In this document: positions 51,725 to 59,283 of the stretch, piece by piece
Position numbering within the stretch: position 1 is the stretch's first letter
Layout of the letters: each line of letters opens with the position of its first letter
Assembly (NCBI GenBank): GCA_947167445.1
Contig: CAMVID010000001.1
Location: 1-64,000, forward strand
Reading direction: 5' to 3'
DNA: 64,000 bases
Source of the DNA: G11 sp947167445
Lineage (GTDB): Bacteria; Bacillota; Clostridia; Lachnospirales; Lachnospiraceae
Translations under genes and position numbers: made by a program
Notes under the pieces: model-generated
What the model saw: the letters and a program-made list of their open reading frames with translations, nothing else
Told to the model about the DNA's origin: nothing
The model's database searches: none

Positions 51725-52510
51725 ATGATTCAAGATGAATTAAACAAAAGACAAGATTATCTAAGAAAGATTATAAGAATATGTGATAGGGCAACTGCTA
51801 ACGTACCTGAAGGCTCCTTAAGGGTGACAAAGTGCAGAACGACTACTCAATACTTCCTAAGGAAGCCGGGGGAGAATGCTAATGGAGTGTATTTGGCGAA
51901 AGATAATATGAAGCTTGTCAAAAAAATGGCTGAAAAAGAAGTATTTGATAAGCTAAAAAAAGAAGCTGAAAAGGAATATAAGGACAACGACGCCTATCTT
52001 AAGAAGCATCCCATAGATACGCTTGTTGAAGCTTATGGAAGGATTCCAAAATTGAAAAGGGAGCTGGTCGATTCGCCGGTTCTAACGGATGAGGAGCTTG
52101 TTGAAAGATGGCTTCATGAAGAATATGAAAGAAAAGGGTTCATGGAAGAAGCGCAATCATTTATCAATTCTAATGGTGACAGGGTAAGATCGAAATCGGA
52201 GGTGATAATTTCGGAGATTCTCAAAGAGCTGGGGATTCCATATCTTTATGAAGCACCGCTGAAATTAAAGGGCGTGGGAACGGTTTATCCGGATTTCAAG
52301 TTGCTTAATGTTAAGGAGAGAAGGACTATATATCTTGAACACTTCGGTATGATGGATAATCCGGAGTACTTGGAAAACTTTTTTAAAAAGCAGAAATCAT
52401 ATGTGACAAATGGAATTTTGCCGGGAAGAGATATTATTTTTACCTTTGAATCTTCCAGAAATCCATTGGATATTACAGCTGTAAGAAATATGCTTAAGGA
52501 GTATTTCTGA
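51725..52510 (+). CDS. Nuclease-like protein of unknown function (PD-(D/E)XK-type C-terminus)
   Basis: 261 aa, start ATG with GGAGGG. N-terminal half is helical and charged (ELNKRQDYLRKIIRICDRA, then Lys/Glu-rich). C-terminal half has the pattern of PD-(D/E)XK-fold nucleases: RSKSEVIISEILKELGIPY, YPDFKLLN, and IYLEHFGMMDNPEY, where the second acidic residue is followed by His instead of Lys-containing ExK. Similar proteins occur in many Lachnospiraceae, as I recall, without assigned function. Preceded by the repeat field and convergent with the EamA gene. Confidence 0.75.
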   Translation: MIQDELNKRQDYLRKIIRICDRATANVPEGSLRVTKCRTTTQYFLRKPGENANGVYLAKDNMKLVKKMAEKEVFDKLKKEAEKEYKDNDAYLKKHPIDTLVEAYGRIPKLKRELVDSPVLTDEELVERWLHEEYERKGFMEEAQSFINSNGDRVRSKSEVIISEILKELGIPYLYEAPLKLKGVGTVYPDFKLLNVKERRTIYLEHFGMMDNPEYLENFFKKQKSYVTNGILPGRDIIFTFESSRNPLDITAVRNMLKEYF

Positions 52511-52530
52511 AGAAGCCTAAATTGTTCTGT

Positions 52531-53415
52531 TTATTTCTTACCTGCTCCAATCAATTCACTGGCGGCGGATGAAAAGATGATAAGTGCCGCACCAATCCAG
52601 CCGTATAAGTCCAGTGACTGGTGGAGGACGAAGACGGAACCAAGCACAGATACCACGGGTTCAAGATAGCCCAAAACAGCGATGGATTGAACTGAAAGCG
52701 CACCCAGGGATTCAAAGTAGAGACAGTAAGCGACTCCTGTATGAACAGCGCCAAGAAGAAGCACAAGAAGGATTGAGCGCGAATCAAATTCAATGGATTT
52801 GCCGCGGTTGTTGTACAGGACATAAGGAAGAACAGTTACAGCAGATGCGGCAAGCTGAACGATGGCTTTGTTATATGAATCAATGCCGGTAAGCTTTTTA
52901 TTGCAGATAACGATTCCAACAAAGGCAAGGGCGGCGAGAACGGGCAAGGTTATGCCAACTATGTCAACATTTCCTATCCCGACGCTAACTATTCCTGAGG
53001 TTAGAACAACGCCGATAAACGCAGTAATAATACATACGGCTTTCAATGGTTTGATGCGCTCTTTGTAAAGGAAGGGTGCTACGATAACCACCATAATTGG
53101 AGCGGTATAGTTAAGCAGACTTGCTACGGCAACAGAAATTCTTACGTAGGCCGCAAACAGGAAAACCCAGTTTAACCCAAGGAAGAATCCGGAAAGAATA
53201 AGGGGACGAAGGTTTGTTTTGATGGCTTTAAGGTCAACTTTTCGTCCAAGTATTTTCATAAAGACAAGTATGGATAAAGTTCCGATAACGCCTCTGGAGA
53301 AAACAACAAGCTCAGAGGGAAGGTTAATGAAATGAAGAATAGGTCCAATGGTTCCGTATATTACAACGGCAAGAATGTATTTAAGAGTATTTATTTTGGT
53401 ATTTGCGGTATTCAT
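52531..53415 (-). CDS. EamA/DMT family transporter
   Basis: Ten-helix drug/metabolite transporter family protein with two EamA repeats, about 294 aa from the ATG at 53415. KYILAVVIYGTIGPILHFIN and LLNYTAPIMVVIVAPFLYKE are typical of repeat 1, and AVLGYLEPVVSVLGSVFVLHQ of repeat 2. A TTG five codons upstream is also possible; neither has a strong ribosome-binding site. Substrate unknown. Ends 21 bases from the convergent nuclease-like gene, with no terminator visible between them. Confidence 0.9.
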   Translation of the reverse strand: MNTANTKINTLKYILAVVIYGTIGPILHFINLPSELVVFSRGVIGTLSILVFMKILGRKVDLKAIKTNLRPLILSGFFLGLNWVFLFAAYVRISVAVASLLNYTAPIMVVIVAPFLYKERIKPLKAVCIITAFIGVVLTSGIVSVGIGNVDIVGITLPVLAALAFVGIVICNKKLTGIDSYNKAIVQLAASAVTVLPYVLYNNRGKSIEFDSRSILLVLLLGAVHTGVAYCLYFESLGALSVQSIAVLGYLEPVVSVLGSVFVLHQSLDLYGWIGAALIIFSSAASELIGAGKK

Positions 53416-53449
53416 TAAATTAAATTCCAATCTATTCAGTCTGAGAGTA

Positions 53450-53478
53450 ATGATAGAGACTTAATGCATAAGAATCAA
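53450..53478 (-). promoter_or_regulatory. Promoter of the EamA gene
   Basis: On the - strand: -35 TTGATT (53478-53473), 17-base spacer, -10 TATCAT (53455-53450), about 35 bases before the ATG. Confidence 0.55.
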
Positions 53479-53541
53479 GTCATTTTTATTAAGAATACTT
53501 GAGAGCGAGAGATTCCATAATAAGGACGCGAAAAATTGTTG

Positions 53542-53570
53542 TTCACACAATTAGCCCAATATGGTATGGT
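53542..53570 (+). promoter_or_regulatory. Promoter of the membrane-protein gene at 53641
   Basis: -35 TTCACA (53542-53547), 17-base spacer, -10 TATGGT (53565-53570). Leader of about 60 bases to the TTG start. Confidence 0.45.
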
Positions 53571-53640
53571 GGTAATAATTGCGAGCCTGCTTTACTGGCA
53601 TCATGCTATACCAGGCGGCATATGAAGGAGAGATAGAAAA

Positions 53641-54285
53641 TTGAAAAAAGGATTTAGTTATCTGTGTTATTCACTGTTGGCATTTGGTGGAATCGGACTT
53701 GAAGCTGTTCTTGCGTTTGGAATAGAGCCCATGCTTTTTGGCACAGAGATGGCGAACTGGACTACGCCCCAGAACATTATTCACTGGGTGGCAACATGCA
53801 TTTTGTGGGGATTGTGCGCATGGCTTTTAGTGAGGTCTTCTTGTAAAAACTTAGATTTCGACGTTTTTGCAAAAGGGAAGAAAGTCGCTGTCTGGCAGTG
53901 GGCGTTGGCAGCTTTGCTGGTAATCTTCAGTCTGGTGGTTTCGTATTTTGACTGGAACGGTATCAAGGTTGTAAAGGAATTTAATGCTAACGGAGCCTTG
54001 AAGTTTGTGTTCCAATATATTTATTATTGTTTTGAAGTGGCGCTGGTTACTTTGATTCTTGTGTTTGGACAGAAGGCCTTTGAAGAGTGGTTCCATAATG
54101 ACATAATCCCTTACGGAGGCATTATTCTTGCACTGACTTGGGGTGCAGGTCACTTTTTTACCAAAGATTTTTCTACAGGAATTGTTACCATGATATCCGG
54201 ACTTGCCTTCGGAAGCATGTATCTTCTCATGAACAGAGATATTAAGAAGACTTACATATTTTTATGGTTTATGTTTGTTTTATAA
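53641..54285 (+). CDS. Membrane protein, possibly a degenerate CPBP protease relative
   Basis: 214 aa with about six transmembrane helices; start TTG at 53641 after GAAGGAGAGA. The C-terminal part (FGQKAFEEWFHND..., ILALTWGAGHFFTKDF, GLAFGSMYLLMNRDI) resembles the CPBP arrangement, but the first motif reads EEWFHN rather than EExxxR and the third His/Asn motif is not seen. It may be a non-proteolytic relative or an unrelated membrane protein. No evident operon partner. Confidence 0.7.
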   Translation: MKKGFSYLCYSLLAFGGIGLEAVLAFGIEPMLFGTEMANWTTPQNIIHWVATCILWGLCAWLLVRSSCKNLDFDVFAKGKKVAVWQWALAALLVIFSLVVSYFDWNGIKVVKEFNANGALKFVFQYIYYCFEVALVTLILVFGQKAFEEWFHNDIIPYGGIILALTWGAGHFFTKDFSTGIVTMISGLAFGSMYLLMNRDIKKTYIFLWFMFVL

Positions 54286-54294
54286 TAATTGATG

Positions 54295-54325
54295 AAAATC
54301 CGGCAGTTAATTGGCCGGATTTTTT
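54295..54325 (+). terminator. Terminator after the membrane-protein gene
   Basis: 10-bp stem AAAATCCGGC / GCCGGATTTT (54295-54304, 54314-54323) with a 9-base loop and T run; the next promoter's -35 begins 2 bases later. Confidence 0.9.
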
Positions 54326-54326
54326 C

Positions 54327-54354
54327 TTGACGGAAACAATATAGATGTTATCAT
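54327..54354 (+). promoter_or_regulatory. Promoter for a probably leaderless mRNA (GNAT/GIY-YIG gene)
   Basis: -35 TTGACG (54327-54332), 16-base spacer, extended -10 TGT-TATCAT (hexamer 54349-54354). The ATG follows after only 6 bases and no ribosome-binding site exists, so transcription should begin at the start codon. Confidence 0.62.
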
Positions 54355-54360
54355 GGATTC

Positions 54361-55059
54361 ATGAGCTTTTTTGCAAAAGAATTTGATGAACTTACAAGTA
54401 AAGAAATATATGAAATCCTTAAATCCCGCGGAGAAATATTCCTGATGGAGCAGGGTATTTTATACTTGGATGAGGATAATGTAGACTTTAAGAGCCTTCA
54501 TATTTTTTCAATGGAAGACGGAAGAGTAACGTCGTATCTTCGAGCTTTTTATGACGATAAAGGTGTACTTAAGATTGGAAGAGTACTGACTTTAAAACAT
54601 GGCGATGGCCTTGGTAAGAAGCTTATGGAGTTTGCATTGAAGGAAATTCCAAAGAGAATGCCGGCGGACAGAATTTGTATGGATGCTCAAAAGCACGCCA
54701 TTGGATTTTATGAGCAATTTGGTTTTGAGGTTACCTCCGATGAATACATGGAGGAAGGCATAGTTCATGTTGATATGTGTCTTAACTTGACTAGGCGTGT
54801 TTCCGAAAAGTATTATGCTTATATAGTCAGATGTGCTGATGGTACCCTTTATACAGGTTATACCGACAATCTTCAAAAGAGGATTGCAACACATAACGAA
54901 GGGAAAGGTGCCAAGTATACCAAGGCAAGGCTTCCTGCCAAATTGGCGTATTACGAAATCTTTGACAGCAAGGAAGACGCCATGAGTAGAGAGTGGCACA
55001 TCAAGCATGATTTGACCAAACAACAAAAAGAGAAACTGATTAACGGAGGAATGAAATGA
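54361..55059 (+). CDS. Fusion: ElaA-like GNAT acetyltransferase + GIY-YIG endonuclease domain
   Basis: 232 aa. Residues 1-140 match the ElaA-like GNAT fold: EFDELTSKEIYEILKSRGEI, IGRVLTLKHGDGLGKKLMEF (acetyl-CoA loop region) and HAIGFYEQFGFEVTSDEY. Residues ~150-230 are a UPF0213-type GIY-YIG domain: YYAYIVRCADGTLYTGYTDN, then RLPAKLAYYEIFDSKEDAMSRE with the catalytic Glu-type position, and KQQKEKLI. The reading frame is continuous, with a short linker (LTRRVSEK). No ribosome-binding site; the ATG is 6 bases from the -10. The next gene overlaps by 4 bases. Function of the combination unknown. Confidence 0.85.
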   Translation: MSFFAKEFDELTSKEIYEILKSRGEIFLMEQGILYLDEDNVDFKSLHIFSMEDGRVTSYLRAFYDDKGVLKIGRVLTLKHGDGLGKKLMEFALKEIPKRMPADRICMDAQKHAIGFYEQFGFEVTSDEYMEEGIVHVDMCLNLTRRVSEKYYAYIVRCADGTLYTGYTDNLQKRIATHNEGKGAKYTKARLPAKLAYYEIFDSKEDAMSREWHIKHDLTKQQKEKLINGGMK

Positions 55060-55373
55060 CCGAGAAATACGAAAACGACGGCGCTGAAGAAGAAATGACA
55101 GTTGAACTTGATATAGACGGTGAAATTATCACCTGCAGCGTGGTAACTATATTTACCGCACCCAACAAGAAAGACTATATTGCCCTTTTGCCCCAGAATG
55201 AAAAGGGTGAGAATGAGGACGGCGAAGTCTGGATTTACGGCTATAGTGAGAATCCCGACGATCCTAATGAGGAGCCGGAACTCAGATACATTGAAAGCGA
55301 AGAGGAATACGAGATTGCTTCGGATGCGTTTGATGAATTCCTGGATAACGTAGAATTTGATGAAATGATCTAA
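55056..55373 (+). CDS. DUF1292 family protein
   Basis: 105-aa acidic protein matching DUF1292: TVELDIDGEIITCSVVTIF, DYIALLPQNEKGE, WIYGYSENPDDPNEEPELRY, and the acidic C-terminus. Function unknown for the family, which is common in Firmicutes. Start overlaps the preceding stop (ATGA). Ends at the palindromic element next to the convergent YgjP gene. Confidence 0.88.
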   Translation: MTEKYENDGAEEEMTVELDIDGEIITCSVVTIFTAPNKKDYIALLPQNEKGENEDGEVWIYGYSENPDDPNEEPELRYIESEEEYEIASDAFDEFLDNVEFDEMI

Positions 55374-55443
55374 TGTGCAATTTGGGGACAGGCCTGCTTG
55401 GCGCACTACGCATGCCAAGACACGACAGTCCCCAAAGTGCACA
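55374..55443. repeat. REP-like palindromic element between convergent genes
   Basis: Outer 16-bp inverted repeat TGTGCAATTTGGGGAC / GTCCCCAAAGTGCACA (55374-55389, 55428-55443; one mismatch) with an inner hairpin CTTGGC / GCCAAG (55397-55402, 55414-55419). It occupies the whole gap between two convergent genes and probably terminates both. GGGGAC...GTCCCC palindromes of this kind are known from repetitive extragenic elements mobilised by RAYT transposases; no such gene is in the window. Confidence 0.75.
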
Positions 55444-55445
55444 TA

Positions 55446-55967
55446 CTAGTTGTATTTTAGCCTTTTCCGGCGGTCTTTGTAGTCCGGGAGGATACGCTCG
55501 ACTTCCTGCCAGAATTCCTTGGAGTGGTTCATGTGAATTCTGTGGCAGAGCTCGTGTACAACAACGTAATCAAGAAGCTCAATAGGTTTAAGAACAAGTC
55601 TGAAACTGAAGTTTAAATTTCCGTCTCTTGAACAGCTGCCCCAGCGGGTTTTGGTGTCCTTGATTGCAATTCTGTTGTAGCTGACTCCTACAATTGGAGC
55701 ATAATACTCAACTCTTTGTGTAATGAGAATTCGCGCCTGTTTAATCAGGCGCTTTTTTTCTTCGGGCGTAAATTCAAGAGGCTTTGGGGCAGGATTCTCC
55801 AAGACTCTCTTTACATTCTTATTAATCCAATCTGCCTTTGATTCAACAAACTCGTTTATTCTTCTAATCGAAGCAAGAAGCGGGGCTCTGACGATTACTC
55901 GTCCGTCAGCCTTTACCGTAATGGAGACAGTTTTTCTTTTGCTTCTAATCAATTCATACTCAATCAT
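55446..55967 (-). CDS. YgjP-like zinc metallopeptidase (DUF45/M48-related)
   Basis: 173-aa cytoplasmic metallopeptidase-like protein. The zinc motif HELCHRIHMNHSKEFW (HExxH, plus a third His in NHSKEFW) is at about 135-150. SKRKTVSITVKADGRVIVRAP and TRWGSCSRDGNLNFSFRLVL are typical of YgjP/DUF45 proteins. The start ATG at 55967 lies 6 bases after a TATAAT on the - strand without a ribosome-binding site. Substrate unknown for the family. Confidence 0.9.
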   Translation of the reverse strand: MIEYELIRSKRKTVSITVKADGRVIVRAPLLASIRRINEFVESKADWINKNVKRVLENPAPKPLEFTPEEKKRLIKQARILITQRVEYYAPIVGVSYNRIAIKDTKTRWGSCSRDGNLNFSFRLVLKPIELLDYVVVHELCHRIHMNHSKEFWQEVERILPDYKDRRKRLKYN

Positions 55968-55973
55968 GAGTCA

Positions 55974-55979
55974 ATTATA
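55974..55979 (-). promoter_or_regulatory. -10 element of the YgjP gene, possible leaderless start
   Basis: TATAAT on the - strand, 6 bases before the ATG, no ribosome-binding site. An overlapping TATTAT is also possible. -35 is unclear. Confidence 0.42.
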
Positions 55980-56000
55980 ATACTTTTGATGCTTTCAAAG

Positions 56001-56009
56001 TGATATAAT
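56001..56009 (+). promoter_or_regulatory. Extended -10 promoter of the MATE gene
   Basis: TGATATAAT (hexamer 56004-56009), 38 bases before the ATG; -35 poor. Confidence 0.5.
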
Positions 56010-56047
56010 TTCGAAGTATACAAAACAAAGAAACAGAGACTCAACCT

Positions 56048-57394
56048 ATGACAAGTTCAGAAATACAATACAAGAAAATGACGGAAACGCCTATACCGAA
56101 GCTTATTCTAAGTCTTGGACTCCCCACGACTCTAAGCATGCTTGTAACCAACATTTACAACATGGCGGACACCTACTTTGTGGGAAGGCTTGGAACCAGT
56201 GCCAGCGGCGCCACAGGAATCGTTTTTGGCCTCATGGCCATACTTCAGGCTTGCGGTTTCATGTATGGACAGGGCTCAGGAACTGTGGTTTCAAGGCGCC
56301 TTGGAGCGGGGAAGAAGGAGGAGGCCAGCGAGTATGCCACCATGGGCTTTGTGGCTTCTCTGATTACAGGAATTCTGGTTCTTGTTTTAGGCCTTATTTT
56401 TGTAAAACCACTTATGTATCTCCTTGGAAGCACCGAGACGATTTTCCCCTATGCCAAGACATATGCCATGTGCATTTTGTGCGCAGCTCCGGCCATGCTT
56501 GTGAGCTGTACGTATAACAACATCTTAAGATACGAAGGCAAAGCTACCTACGCCATGATAGGCCTTATAAGCGGCGGAATCCTTAATATTTTCCTTGACG
56601 CCATTTTTATCGTAGGTCTTGGAACCGGCATTATCGGCGCCGGCGTTGCCACAGCAGTTTCCCAGTATGTGAGCGTCTTTATCCTTCATAGAATGTATCG
56701 AAACTGTGAGTCCAAAATAAGCAAAGAATTCTTCAGAAAAGACATAAAGATTTTCACCAAGATTGTTAAGGGCGGTTTCCCGAGTATGGTAAGACAGGGC
56801 CTTGGAAGCATATCCGTAATGGCTCTAAACCATGCCTGCAAGCCCTATGAAGATGCGGCCATAGCTGCCATGAGCATCGTTTCAAGAATAGTCAACTTCC
56901 TCTTCAGTGTGGGCCTTGGAGTTGGCCAGGGCTATCAGCCTGTGGCGGGCTTTAACTATGGCGCCAAGAAGTACAGCAGGGTAAAAAACGGCTTTTTCTT
57001 CACCTGGGCCTTCGGTACGGCTTTACTTGGCCTTTTTGCCATAACCGCATTTTTCTTTGCGGAGCCCCTGGTGCATCTTTTCAGAGATGATTTAAAGGTT
57101 ATGGAAATAGGAGCGGTAGCCATGAGATACCAGTGCCTGTCCCTTCTTTTCCTGCCCTTTAGCGTATGTAACAACATGATGTTTCAAAGCACAGGAAAGT
57201 CTTTGCAAGCGTCAGTCCTTTCAAGCTTCAGAAGCGGCCTGTTCTTTATACCTGTAATTCTCGTATTCCCGCAGATCTGGGGATTATTTGGAATACAGAT
57301 TTCCCAGGCAGTGGCGGATGTGCTTGCCAGCGTATTCAGTATTCCTTTTACCGTGTCATATTTCAAAAATCTGCCCCCGGACGCAAATTCATGA
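56048..57394 (+). CDS. MATE family multidrug efflux protein
   Basis: 448 aa, 12 predicted transmembrane helices, cation-coupled exporter of drugs or metabolites. PIPKLILSLGLPTTLSMLVTN and NIYNMADTYFVGRLGTSASG match the N-terminal MATE repeat; VRQGLGSISVMALNHACKPY and GVGQGYQPVAGFNYGAKKY match repeat 2. The weak ribosome-binding site is within AACAGAGAC. The stop TGA forms the TG of the next gene's extended -10. Confidence 0.93.
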   Translation: MTSSEIQYKKMTETPIPKLILSLGLPTTLSMLVTNIYNMADTYFVGRLGTSASGATGIVFGLMAILQACGFMYGQGSGTVVSRRLGAGKKEEASEYATMGFVASLITGILVLVLGLIFVKPLMYLLGSTETIFPYAKTYAMCILCAAPAMLVSCTYNNILRYEGKATYAMIGLISGGILNIFLDAIFIVGLGTGIIGAGVATAVSQYVSVFILHRMYRNCESKISKEFFRKDIKIFTKIVKGGFPSMVRQGLGSISVMALNHACKPYEDAAIAAMSIVSRIVNFLFSVGLGVGQGYQPVAGFNYGAKKYSRVKNGFFFTWAFGTALLGLFAITAFFFAEPLVHLFRDDLKVMEIGAVAMRYQCLSLLFLPFSVCNNMMFQSTGKSLQASVLSSFRSGLFFIPVILVFPQIWGLFGIQISQAVADVLASVFSIPFTVSYFKNLPPDANS

Positions 57395-57400
57395 TATAAT
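57392..57400 (+). promoter_or_regulatory. Extended -10 promoter built on the MATE stop codon
   Basis: TGA-TATAAT: the TGA is the MATE stop codon (57392-57394), followed at once by consensus TATAAT (57395-57400), 32 bases before the next start. Confidence 0.55.
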
Positions 57401-57432
57401 ACCACTATATTTTGAATTGGAGTTTGGTTAAG

Positions 57433-59283
57433 ATGGCTAAGGCATTTGAAAGCATTACCTCGAAAAACATATATCCCATGGGAGTTTCCCTTAAGGAAGG
57501 CATATTACATGTATGCCTTGAAAGAGCCGGAAGCGCCTTTGGGATAATTTTATTTGACTCCAAAAAGAATGAAATCGGAAAGATTGACCTGACAGGGGAA
57601 AACCATATCGGAAAAGTATATTATGGCGATTACAGTCTTAAGGGTTACAAAACCGTACTTTACAAGATTTACGCTGACGATAAGTTTGTCGGCGATTTCT
57701 ACATGAAAGACTATGAGGGTAAAAACGACTTCGGTTTCTCCCTTAAAGAAGATGAGGTTTACTTTGTCGCCAAGGATAGTAACTATGACTGGGAAGGGGA
57801 TGTAAATCCCTTCCATAAATACAACGAGACCTTCATGTACCTTATGCATGTAAGGGGATTCACCAAACACCCTTCATCAAAGGTCAATGCCAAAGGGTGC
57901 TTCGGAGGAGTTGCAGAGAAGCTCCCTCATCTGAAGAAACTTGGAATAAACAGCATTGAGATGATGCCCGTAATTGAGCTTAGACAGAATAAGAAGGTCA
58001 CTTTGGACCCAACAGGTGCCCTTAATCCTAAACCCAACTACTGGGGGTATCAGAATGCCTTTTATTATTGCCCCAACAAAGCGCTTGGGAAGAAGGACGC
58101 GGTTACAGAGTTTAAGGACATGGTTAAGGCACTTCACAAAGAAGGCATTGAGGTTATCCTTCAGTTCTATTTCCCTGATGAAGTGAAAAGAGGAGAGATT
58201 AAGGATATTCTTGTGTTTTGGAGAAGCGAATATCATGTTGATGGATTCCGCATTAAGGGCGATAATATTCCGAAGCGCATGATCAACGAGACTCCCGAGC
58301 TTAAGGAATGTAAGCTTATTTACGACTATATTGATCAGTATGAGATAGAAGAGGACGAGGAGATTAAAAGAATCGCCTCCTATCAGGATGATTATATGTA
58401 CGATATGCGCCGTTTCCTTAAGGGAGATGAGGGCGTTACTGATATTGCATTAAGACATATGAGGGAGAATCCGGAGAAGTTTGGAGTAATAAGATTTTTC
58501 ACAAATTATTATGGATTCACCTTAAGAGACCTTGTAAGCTTCGATAGAAAGCATAACGAGGATAACGGCGAGAACAATATGGATGGTGCAGCTTCCAACT
58601 TAAGCTGGAACTGTGGAGCTGAGGGACCGAGCCGCAAAGCCTCCATCAATAAGCTTCGAATGAAGCAGACTCTGAACGCCCTAACAATGCTGGCATTTAC
58701 CCAGGGAACACCTCTTATTTTCATGGGTGATGAGTTTGGAAACAGCCAGAAGGGCAACAACAACCCTTATTGTCAGGACAATGCAGTGACATGGCTTAAC
58801 TGGAACGATTTGGACAAGAACAAAGACCTTTTCGAGGAAACGGTTAAGCTCTTCGCATATAGAAAAGCCAATCTTTGTATTCATCCCACAAAGGCTCACA
58901 GAATGATGGATTACATTTCCTGCAGTTACCCGGATTTGTCCTATCATGGGGAAGAAGCATGGAAGGCTGACTTATACAGTTATAACAGACATGTGGGAAT
59001 TCTGTTTGCAGGAAGATACACAGGTGATAACGACAAGTTTATATACCTGGCCATAAACATGCATTGGGAGAAGCATGATTTTGCCCTTCCCAATTTGCCG
59101 GAAGGACTTTGCTGGAAAAAGAAATTTGACTCGGATGAGTTTGACAGGGCGTTAAAGGAAGATATTTCTGATGAGGGTCGCATTTCGTTGGCTCCAAGAA
59201 GCGTTGTAATTCTTGAAAGTCTTAGGGAGAGTACAATCGATAAAAGAAATGTTAAGAGAAAGAAGAAAGATATAAATGCTTAA
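57433..59283 (+). CDS. GH13 debranching-enzyme relative without catalytic residues (probable pseudoenzyme)
   Basis: 616 aa from the ATG at 57433 (GGAG upstream). It is clearly homologous to the GlgX at 34262-36400: YLMHVRGFTKHPSSKV, EMMPVIEL, VDGFRI, FLKGDEG, NGENNMDGAASNLSWNCGAEG, FMGDEFGNSQKGNNNPYCQDN. Yet the nucleophile Asp372 of GlgX is Lys275 here, acid/base Glu409 corresponds to Asp298, and Asp481 to Tyr360 (NYYG for CHDG). The FNHTSEG loop is replaced by YFPDEVKRGE, and about 60 residues of the loop region are missing. The frame is intact over 616 codons, so it is maintained, not decaying. It may bind alpha-glucans or regulate a partner. The next gene overlaps its last 8 bases. Confidence 0.88.
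   Translation: MAKAFESITSKNIYPMGVSLKEGILHVCLERAGSAFGIILFDSKKNEIGKIDLTGENHIGKVYYGDYSLKGYKTVLYKIYADDKFVGDFYMKDYEGKNDFGFSLKEDEVYFVAKDSNYDWEGDVNPFHKYNETFMYLMHVRGFTKHPSSKVNAKGCFGGVAEKLPHLKKLGINSIEMMPVIELRQNKKVTLDPTGALNPKPNYWGYQNAFYYCPNKALGKKDAVTEFKDMVKALHKEGIEVILQFYFPDEVKRGEIKDILVFWRSEYHVDGFRIKGDNIPKRMINETPELKECKLIYDYIDQYEIEEDEEIKRIASYQDDYMYDMRRFLKGDEGVTDIALRHMRENPEKFGVIRFFTNYYGFTLRDLVSFDRKHNEDNGENNMDGAASNLSWNCGAEGPSRKASINKLRMKQTLNALTMLAFTQGTPLIFMGDEFGNSQKGNNNPYCQDNAVTWLNWNDLDKNKDLFEETVKLFAYRKANLCIHPTKAHRMMDYISCSYPDLSYHGEEAWKADLYSYNRHVGILFAGRYTGDNDKFIYLAINMHWEKHDFALPNLPEGLCWKKKFDSDEFDRALKEDISDEGRISLAPRSVVILESLRESTIDKRNVKRKKKDINA

Noticed and set aside
52551..53068. Several 60-100-codon frames across the EamA gene, on both strands
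   Set aside because: They overlap a well-supported transporter frame with membrane-protein composition and lack ribosome-binding sites and motifs.
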